Shown here in pieces: positions 58,660-64,000 of a stretch of 64,000 bases of DNA (within the stretch, counting starts at the first letter, position 1; every line of letters starts with the position of its first letter). A program made the translations under genes and the position numbers. The notes under the pieces are model-generated. The model was not told the DNA's origin, searched no databases, and worked only from the letters and a program-made list of their open reading frames with translations. The stretch lies in contig NZ_JANFDG010000009.1 in assembly GCF_024609765.1 (NCBI RefSeq), forward strand, positions 62,001 to 126,000. The letters run 5' to 3'. Source of the DNA: Shinella pollutisoli (GTDB lineage: Bacteria; Pseudomonadota; Alphaproteobacteria; Rhizobiales; Rhizobiaceae).

Positions 58660-58769
58660 GCCCCGCATCCTCCTGCCGGGACCTTCTTCCCGCGGGCGGG
58701 GCGACGGGGCGAGAGGCAAAGGTTTCCCGATATCGGCAAGCCGGTGCGGGCGGCGGCCGGACGAGGGGC
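58660..58769. repeat. Mosaic palindromic element, subfamily B, degenerate
   Basis: GCCCCGCATCCTCCTGCCGG, CCTTCTTCCCGCGGGCGGGG, a spacer, then GGCGGCGGCCGGACGAGGGGC. Several bases differ from consensus. It lies 2 bp after the ligase stop. Confidence 0.7.
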
Positions 58770-58771
58770 AA

Positions 58772-60388
58772 TCATCCGTCGATCAGCGCCATCAAGGTTT
58801 CCAGCCGGTCGGCGTCGGCGGGGCGCTTGTCGGCGCGCAGGCGGGCGATGCGGGGAAAGCGCATCGCCACCCCCGACTTGTGGCGGCCCGAGCGGGCGAT
58901 GCCCTCGAAGGCCACCTCCAGCACGAAGCCGAAGCCGGGCTCGGCGCGTACGGCCCGCACCGGGCCGAAGCGCTCCACCGTGTTGTTGCGGACGTACCGG
59001 TCGAGCACGTCGAGCTCGGCGTCGGTGAAGCCGAAATAAGCCTTGCCGACCGGCACCAGCACCTCGCCCTCCGGTCCCTCGGTCCACACGCCGAAGGTGA
59101 AGTCGGAATAGTAGCCGGAGCGCTTGCCGTGGCCGCGCTGGGCATACATCATCACCGCGTCGATCGTATGGGGATCGCGCTTCCACTTGAACCACGGGCC
59201 CTTGAGCCTTCCCGCCTGGTAGGCGCTGTCGAGGCGCTTGATCATCACGCCCTCGATCACCGGGTCGGGCGGCTCGCAGCGCAGGCGGTCGAGCTCGCTC
59301 CACGACGCGAAGGGCACGAGCGGCGAGAGGTCGAAGCGGTCGTGCGGCGCCGCGTCGACGAGGGCGGCGAGGCGGGCGCGGCGCTCGACGAAGGTCTCCG
59401 CCCGCACGTCGCGCTCGCCGGCAAACAGCAGGTCGTAGGCGCGCACGAAGGCCGGATAGTCGGCGAGCATGCGCGGCGTCACCGTCTTGCGGTTCAGGCG
59501 CTGCTGCAGGTCGGAGAAGCTGCGCGTCGGGCTGTTGGACCGCGCCGTGCCGCCGACCAGCAGCTCGCCGTCGACGACGCCCTCGAAGGCCATCGCCGCG
59601 ATCACGTCCGGGAAGGCGGCGGAGATGTCGTCGCCGGAGCGCGAATAGAGCCGCCGCGTGCCGCCGGCCGACGAAAGCTGCACGCGGATGCCGTCCCATT
59701 TCCATTCGGCCGCGAAATCGGCGGGATCGAGCGCGTCGAGATCGCCCTCGCCCACCGGATTGGCGAGCATGACGGAATGGAAGATCGCCGGCGTCGCCAG
59801 GACGGGGCGGTCGCTTCTCCCCTCCAGCCATGCGAACAGCGGCTCGTAGGGCGGCGCCAGCCCGTGCCAGAGCGTCTCGATCTCGCCGATGTCGCGGCCG
59901 AAGGCATCGGCGAGCGCCTGGCGGGCGAGCCGCGCCGAGACGCCGATGCGAAGCCCGCCGGTCGCGAGCTTGATGAAGGCGAAGCGGGCGGAGGGATCGA
60001 GCCGGTCGAGGAGATCGCGCACGGCGGCGCGCACCTCGGTGCGGCCGAGCGCGTTCATGCGGGCGACGACGGCGCCGAGGCGGGGCTCCCCGGCATCGGC
60101 CGGCAGCGCCTCGCGCTCCTGGTCCCAGACGAGCGCGATCGTCTCGGCGAGGTCGCCGACATAGTCGTAGGAATAGCGGAACAGCTCGGCGTCCATGCGC
60201 TCCAGCACGAGGTCGCGCAAGAGCGCCGGCTTGACGCTCGTGAGGTCGAGCGTGCCGGCGATGGCGGCAAGGCCGTAGCCGCGGTCGGGATCGGGGGTCG
60301 AGCGGAAATAGTCGGCGAGGAGCTTGAGCTTGCCGTTGCGCGAGGGGGTGAGGACGAGGCGGTCGAGGAGGGCGGCGAAGGGTTTCAT
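58772..60388 (-). CDS. Cisplatin-damage-response ATP-dependent DNA ligase (LigC-like/Lhr-associated type)
   Basis: This 538-residue ATP-dependent ligase has an N-terminal helical domain (1-200), the nucleotidyl-transferase motif I EWKWDGIRVQ with Lys230, YSRSGDDISAAFPD, FEGVVDGELLVGG, and later GVMIKRLDSAYQAGRLKGPWFKWKRDPHTIDAVMMYAQRGHGKR, then an OB-fold C-terminus. It fits the bacterial ligase group linked with an MBL exonuclease and repair of DNA cross-links or termini. Its usual partner gene (exonuclease) is upstream at 60833, but here an opposite-strand AT-rich ORF separates the two. Confidence 0.92.
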   Translation of the reverse strand: MKPFAALLDRLVLTPSRNGKLKLLADYFRSTPDPDRGYGLAAIAGTLDLTSVKPALLRDLVLERMDAELFRYSYDYVGDLAETIALVWDQEREALPADAGEPRLGAVVARMNALGRTEVRAAVRDLLDRLDPSARFAFIKLATGGLRIGVSARLARQALADAFGRDIGEIETLWHGLAPPYEPLFAWLEGRSDRPVLATPAIFHSVMLANPVGEGDLDALDPADFAAEWKWDGIRVQLSSAGGTRRLYSRSGDDISAAFPDVIAAMAFEGVVDGELLVGGTARSNSPTRSFSDLQQRLNRKTVTPRMLADYPAFVRAYDLLFAGERDVRAETFVERRARLAALVDAAPHDRFDLSPLVPFASWSELDRLRCEPPDPVIEGVMIKRLDSAYQAGRLKGPWFKWKRDPHTIDAVMMYAQRGHGKRSGYYSDFTFGVWTEGPEGEVLVPVGKAYFGFTDAELDVLDRYVRNNTVERFGPVRAVRAEPGFGFVLEVAFEGIARSGRHKSGVAMRFPRIARLRADKRPADADRLETLMALIDG

Positions 60389-60464
60389 GTAGAGGCTCTC
60401 AAACCCGGCTTGCTACTTTTAAAGCGCAAGTTTACGCTACGAATATCAGCTTGGAGTTAGGGCG

Positions 60465-60824
60465 ATGCCATCAAATATTCAAAGTTTAGTGGGGAAATTT
60501 TTTGGTAATGTAGAGTTAGAGACCTGTCGAGATGCCAATGTTAGTCGCCCACGTGTCCGACCAATTTCGCAGTTCTCTCGTGAAACGAAAGTTGAATTTC
60601 CCAGACAATTACGCGAGATTTTCCCTATCGGCACTAAGTACATTGCAACCGTAAAAGTCTGTCAAAAACATGAAAATGGTGAAACAAAAGGCCAACCATA
60701 TCTTAAAGCATACGATATCGCCGTTGTCGCATCTAGCGTGAAAGATGAAGGCCTTATGGCCCGCGTTAAAAAAGGCAGCATAAGCGGTCTTTCGTATGAG
60801 TATGTTTGGAAAACAAGGCAATAG
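60465..60824 (+). CDS. AT-rich orphan ORF between ligase and exonuclease (hypothetical)
   Basis: This 119-residue protein starts at ATG 60465 after GGAG. Its DNA is about 43% GC by eye, against about 70% in the neighbours. The protein has SQFSRETKVEFPRQLREIFPIGTKYIATVKVCQKHENGETKGQPYLKAYDIAVVASSVKDEGLMARVKKGSISGLSYEYVWKTRQ, a beta-rich arrangement suggestive of a small OB- or SH3-like fold; no family is recognised. It sits on the opposite strand to the ligase and exonuclease that are normally adjacent and its base composition and orientation point to recent horizontal insertion. Function unknown. Confidence 0.75.
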   Translation: MPSNIQSLVGKFFGNVELETCRDANVSRPRVRPISQFSRETKVEFPRQLREIFPIGTKYIATVKVCQKHENGETKGQPYLKAYDIAVVASSVKDEGLMARVKKGSISGLSYEYVWKTRQ

Positions 60825-60832
60825 ATGGCGCA

Positions 60833-61855
60833 TCAATCCCCCTCGTCCTCGTAGCCGACGAGGTGCAGCGGCCTTGCCGGGATGTCGTTGAGCGTGCACC
60901 AGCGCACCAGCGCCTCCTCGCGGCCGTGCGTGACCCAGACCTGCTCGGGCGCGAGCTCGCGGATCGTCGCGGTGAGCTCGGGCCAGTCGCAATGGTCGGA
61001 GATGACCAGCGGCAGCTCGACGCCGCCCTGCTTCGCCCGCTGGCGCACCATCATCCAGCCCGAGGCGAAGGCGACGAGCGGCTCGTTGAAACGGCGCGCC
61101 CAGCGGTCGGCGAAGGCCGACGGCGGGCCGACGACGACGGCGCCGCGGAAATCGGCGGGCCGCATCGTCTCCGTCGTGGCGGGGCGCAGGTCGCCGAGGC
61201 CGATGCCCTGCGAGACATAGTAGTCGCAGAGCCGCGCGAGCGAGCCGTGGATATAGACCGGCGCGTCGTAGCCGCAGTCGCGCAGGAGCCGGATCACCCG
61301 CTGCGCCTTGCCGAGCGAATAGGCGCCGACAAGGTGGCTGCGCTCGGGGAACTGCGCGAGCGAGGTGAGGAGCCTGCCCATCTCCGCCTTCGGCTCGGGA
61401 TGGTGGAAGACCGGCAGGCCGAAGGTCGCCTCGGTGATGAAGACGTCGCAGGCGACCGGCTCGAAGGCGGCGGCGGTCGGGTCGGCCGCGCGCTTGTAGT
61501 CGCCGGAGACGACGATGCGCAGGCCCCCCTTCTCCACCGCGATCTGCGCCGAGCCGAGCACGTGGCCGGCCGGATGGAAGGAGACGGTGACGCCGGCAAG
61601 GTCGATGCGCTCGCCGAAGGCGGCGGCCTGCGCCGTGCCGCAGAAATCCGCGCCGTAGCGGATCGCCATGATGTCCAGCGTCTCGCGCGTCGCCAGCACC
61701 GCGCCGTGGCCGGCGCGGGCATGGTCCGAATGGCCGTGCGTGATCAGCGCTCGGGCGACGGGCCGCACCGGGTCGACATGGAAATCCCCGGCCGGGCAAT
61801 AGAGCCCGGCGGGGGCGGGATGGAGGAGCTGGTCCGGCTTCATGGCGTGAAACAT
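60833..61855 (-). CDS. Ligase-associated MBL-fold DNA exonuclease
   Basis: The protein has 340 residues, start ATG 61855 (or 61843). The metallo-beta-lactamase motif THGHSDHARAGHG gives metal ligands; FHPAGHVLGSAQIAVEKGGLRIVVSGDYKRAADPTAAAFEPVACDVFITEATFGLP and the late ISDHCDWPELTATIRELAPEQVWVTHGREEAL are typical of the beta-CASP-like exonuclease linked to the ATP ligase. It processes DNA ends or cross-links in repair, together with the ligase. The 5' end is 8 bp from the AT-rich ORF. Confidence 0.92.
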   Translation of the reverse strand: MFHAMKPDQLLHPAPAGLYCPAGDFHVDPVRPVARALITHGHSDHARAGHGAVLATRETLDIMAIRYGADFCGTAQAAAFGERIDLAGVTVSFHPAGHVLGSAQIAVEKGGLRIVVSGDYKRAADPTAAAFEPVACDVFITEATFGLPVFHHPEPKAEMGRLLTSLAQFPERSHLVGAYSLGKAQRVIRLLRDCGYDAPVYIHGSLARLCDYYVSQGIGLGDLRPATTETMRPADFRGAVVVGPPSAFADRWARRFNEPLVAFASGWMMVRQRAKQGGVELPLVISDHCDWPELTATIRELAPEQVWVTHGREEALVRWCTLNDIPARPLHLVGYEDEGD

Positions 61856-61896
61856 AGGCGTTCCGGCGCCGTCTGCCAGGGGGCTCGCGCGATCGC

Positions 61897-63054
61897 CTAC
61901 AGCAGGAAATCGCCGCTGCCGAGGGAGTCGAACTTGATCTTGAAGGCGAAGTCGGCCTTGCCGTCGCCGTTGACGTCGCCGGAAATGGTGGTGACGCCGA
62001 AGCCGTCCGTCTCGGTGAGCAGCTCTCCCGCCTTCTTGCTGAAGGCGCTGTTGCCGATCATCTTGAACGCCTGGTCGCCGCGCTTCGTCGTGTCGGCGTC
62101 GATCGCGCGGAGGTCGATCTTGTCGCCCTGCGCGTGGCTGAAATCCAGGATGCTGTCCGGCGCCGAGGGCCTCGAATCCTTGATCGACGTGAAGATGAAG
62201 CGGTCGGCGCCGGCGCCGCCGGTCAGCTGGTCCTGCCCCGTTCCGCCGTAGAGCCTGTCGTTGCCGGAGCCGCCGTCGAGACTGTCGTTTCCGGAATCGC
62301 CGTAGAGGACGTCCTTGCCGGAATCGCCGAAGAGATAGTCGTTGCCGGCACCGCCGCGCAGGGTGTCGTTGCCCTCGCGGCCGGAGAGGTCGTCGTTGCC
62401 GGCCTCGCCCGTCAGCCGGTCGTTGCCTCTGCCGCCGTCGAGGACGTCGGCACCGGAGCCGCCGTAGAGCCTGTCGTCGCCCGAGCCGCCGTGCAGCGTG
62501 TCGGCGCCCGATCCGCCGTAGAGCTTGTCGTTGCCGGAGGCGCCGAGGACCCAGTCCTTGCCGGCGCCGCCGTAGACCGTGTCCTTCCCCTTGCCGCCGT
62601 CGAGGTAGTCGTCGCCGCGGTTGCCGTAGATCCGGTCGTTGCCGTCATAGCCGAGAATATAGTCGTTGCTCTTGGTGCTGTCGCCGCCCTTGAACGTGTC
62701 GTTTCCCTTGAACAGCGAGATCCAGACCTTGTGGTCGTCGGCCGTCGTCTTGGTCTTTTCCGCCTTCGCGAAGTCGCTCAGCTTCACCTTCAGGCCGGTG
62801 ATGGTCAATCCGCCGGAGCCGCCGTCGGTCTTCTTCCAGGTGGAGACGTAATCTGTCGAATTGCTGCTCCCCTTCGCGAAGCCGTCGCTTCCGTACTTGA
62901 AGTTCTTGCCCAGGAACTCGACCTTGTAGCCGCTCTTGTAGGCGACCTTGAACTTCGTCTGCGTGCGGATATAGGATTTTCCGCCGTCGAAATAATCAAA
63001 AGTAAATGGAGAATTTGAAATGTGCCAAGTTCCCTTGGCAGTATACGTCACCAT
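61897..63054 (-). CDS. RTX-type calcium-binding protein (putative T1SS substrate)
   Basis: The protein has 385 residues from ATG 63054. There is no signal peptide. Residues 1-130 are an unrecognised beta-rich domain (TYTAKGTWHISNSPFTFDYFDGGKSYIRTQTKFKVAYKSGYKVEFLGKNF). Residues about 134-288 carry about 15 GGxGxDxL-type RTX nonapeptide units that bind Ca2+. Residues 285-385 resemble the peptidase M10 serralysin C-terminal domain, and the end DSLGSGDFLL is a plausible type I secretion signal. No catalytic domain exists, so it may be a surface or biofilm protein. No T1SS genes are in the window. Confidence 0.85.
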   Translation of the reverse strand: MVTYTAKGTWHISNSPFTFDYFDGGKSYIRTQTKFKVAYKSGYKVEFLGKNFKYGSDGFAKGSSNSTDYVSTWKKTDGGSGGLTITGLKVKLSDFAKAEKTKTTADDHKVWISLFKGNDTFKGGDSTKSNDYILGYDGNDRIYGNRGDDYLDGGKGKDTVYGGAGKDWVLGASGNDKLYGGSGADTLHGGSGDDRLYGGSGADVLDGGRGNDRLTGEAGNDDLSGREGNDTLRGGAGNDYLFGDSGKDVLYGDSGNDSLDGGSGNDRLYGGTGQDQLTGGAGADRFIFTSIKDSRPSAPDSILDFSHAQGDKIDLRAIDADTTKRGDQAFKMIGNSAFSKKAGELLTETDGFGVTTISGDVNGDGKADFAFKIKFDSLGSGDFLL

Positions 63055-63152
63055 GGCAATCTCCCTCGGTTGTTCTTGGAATTGACCATATAGAACCAGC
63101 CCGCGCAAGGAGAAACTGCCGCGGCTTACCTTGCCGTCCGGCGCGGGAGGGG

Positions 63153-63599
63153 TCAGCCGAGCGCGCGCAGCCCGGCGCGCAGCGCCTCGATGTCGAAGGC
63201 GGCGAGGTCGGCGTCGACGGCGGCATGCGTCGCCGTCCAGACGGGAAGCGCCTCGGAAAGCAGGCGCCGGCCCTCCGCCGTCAGGCGCAGCAGGCGGCCG
63301 CGGCGGTCGCGCGGGTCGGGCTCGACGACGACGAGGCCGCGCCGTTCGAGCGGCTTCAGCGCCGCCGTCAGCGTGGTGCGGTCCATGGCGAGGACGGCGG
63401 CGACCGGCCCCATCGGCGGCGGCGCGGGCCGGTTCAGCGCCATCAGCAGCGAGAACTGGCCGTTGGTGAGGCCGAGCGGGCGCAGCGCCTCGTCGAAGCG
63501 CCGCGCGAGCGCGCGCGCCGCGCGCTGCACGTGCAGGCACAGGCAATGGTCGCGCACGAACAGCGTGGTCTCGTAGGGAATCAGGGCTTCGTCCGTCAT
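63153..63599 (-). CDS. MarR family transcriptional regulator
   Basis: This 148-residue MarR protein has FVRDHCLCLHVQRAARALARRFDEALRPLGLTNGQFSLLMALNRPAPPPMGPVAAVLAMDRTTLTAALKPLERRGLVVVEPDPRDRRGRLLRLTAEGRRL, a standard winged helix with the AVLAMDRTTLTAALKPLERRGLV recognition helix. Cysteines in DHCLCLHV (near residue 18) might sense oxidation. It is preceded by a perfect palindrome (63609-63620), probably its own operator. The target genes are unknown; the RTX gene on the same strand is 98 bp downstream. Confidence 0.92.
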   Translation of the reverse strand: MTDEALIPYETTLFVRDHCLCLHVQRAARALARRFDEALRPLGLTNGQFSLLMALNRPAPPPMGPVAAVLAMDRTTLTAALKPLERRGLVVVEPDPRDRRGRLLRLTAEGRRLLSEALPVWTATHAAVDADLAAFDIEALRAGLRALG

Positions 63600-63608
63600 A
63601 GTGCTACT

Positions 63609-63620
63609 GTTGATATCAAC
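63609..63620. promoter_or_regulatory. Perfect 12-bp palindrome upstream of the MarR gene
   Basis: GTTGATATCAAC reads identically on both strands and sits 10 bp before the marR ATG. This is the expected place and shape for an autoregulatory MarR operator. Confidence 0.7.
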
Positions 63621-63665
63621 GTAACGATGTCAAGCGCCGCAATGCCGCAGGCGGCGCTCAGGCGC

Positions 63666-64000
63666 TCAAAGGGAGGGGATGCGCAGCAGCGCCTCGAGCG
63701 CCCGCGGCTCGACGGGCCGGCTCAGGTAGTAGCCCTGGATCTCGTCGCAGCCGGCCTCGCGCAGGAACTCCAGCTGCTCGCGGCTCTCGACGCCCTCGGC
63801 GATGACGCGCAGCTGCAGCGTATGGGCGAGCGAGACGATGGCGCGGGCGATCGCCGCGTCGTCCGGGTCGCCCGGCAGGTCCATCACGAAGGAACGGTCG
63901 ATCTTCAGCCGGCCGACGGGGAAGCGCTTCAGCGAGGAGAGGCTCGAATAGCCGGTGCCGAAATCGTCGATGGCGAGGTGGACGCCGAGCCGTTCGAGCC
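63666..64000 (-). CDS. EAL-domain cyclic-di-GMP phosphodiesterase, C-terminal part (truncated by window edge)
   Basis: Only about 111 C-terminal residues are visible; the gene enters from the right edge. Present are [34 protein letters not shown] ([10 protein letters not shown] and the catalytic-core Lys/Asp), [32 protein letters not shown], all conserved EAL motifs. The remaining domains (often GGDEF, PAS or GAF) are outside the window. The stop is TGA at 63666, 67 bp upstream-side from the marR start on the same strand. Confidence 0.93.
   Translation of the reverse strand, partial: LERLGVHLAIDDFGTGYSSLSSLKRFPVGRLKIDRSFVMDLPGDPDDAAIARAIVSLAHTLQLRVIAEGVESREQLEFLREAGCDEIQGYYLSRPVEPRALEALLRIPSL

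Noticed and set aside
1224-58769. Repeated palindromes as a possible CRISPR array
   Set aside because: The copies are dispersed over 57 kb, lie singly between genes, have inverted arms and no regular spacers, and no cas gene is present.

Overview
The window is a very GC-rich (roughly 70% by eye), gene-dense chromosomal segment from an alphaproteobacterium. Several genes point to the order Hyphomicrobiales (Rhizobiales), most likely Rhizobiaceae: a MucR regulator, DUF5330, DUF6107 and DUF6456 proteins, a DUF1214/DUF1254 pair, a Mrp/Pha-type antiporter, an RcGTA-like gene transfer agent cluster, and many RIME-like palindromic intergenic elements. The assignment rests on gene content, not on a phylogenetic marker.

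Layout. 1-8.3 kb (minus strand): head genes of an RcGTA-like gene transfer agent, in the order g1-like, large terminase, an inserted GH19 endolysin, portal, DUF6107 (g3.5), prohead protease, major capsid, connector, head closure and a truncated tail terminator at the left edge. No integrase or att site is visible and the flank is housekeeping DNA. 8.5-21 kb: core genes (MmcQ-like, YcgN-like, class A PBP, DUF1214/DUF1254, DUF2336, DUF1491, a PAS kinase of the DivJ/PleC type, DUF5330, SufE, a DnaA-domain-IV-only protein with DUF6456, MucR). 21.5-27.6 kb: a complete seven-gene mrpA-G cation/proton antiporter operon. 27.7-32.3 kb: vapBC, msrB, a GNAT, hemolysin III, a DksA-like protein, a Tat-exported VOC protein and DUF930. 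32.7-41 kb: oligopeptidase B, a caspase-fold protein that lacks its catalytic residues, a GT25 plus CelD-type acetyltransferase pair, and SelO. 41.3-52.4 kb: PQQ glucose dehydrogenase, a GNAT gene behind an apparent leader-peptide attenuator, brnTA, two c-type cytochromes, SodB, an aminotransferase, an alcohol dehydrogenase, a haloacid dehalogenase and a trans-aconitate methyltransferase. 52.5-58.5 kb: a HerA-like ATPase, ohr/ohrR, a FixL-like PAS kinase with its receiver, and an L,D-transpeptidase. 58.7-64 kb: a bacterial ATP-dependent ligase and its MBL exonuclease, separated by an AT-rich foreign ORF, then an RTX protein, a MarR regulator and the end of an EAL protein.

The window is also peppered with about fifteen 120-160 bp mosaic palindromes in two related subfamilies, about one per 4 kb. 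Three lie inside the GTA cluster and one splits mrpA from mrpB.

The observations most worth following up are: (i) a 16-codon aromatic leader ORF (peptide MIKNTPIAAQYFWLFP), apparently leaderless, followed by a terminator hairpin ahead of a GNAT gene; (ii) the pseudo-caspase; (iii) the AT-rich ORF between ligase and exonuclease; (iv) the ohrR-PAS kinase-receiver operon with a FixL-type heme histidine; and (v) unusual cis elements in the GTA operon: a long GCGAATA hairpin, three GATTCA boxes at exact 21-bp spacing, and a terminator-like hairpin just before the first gene.
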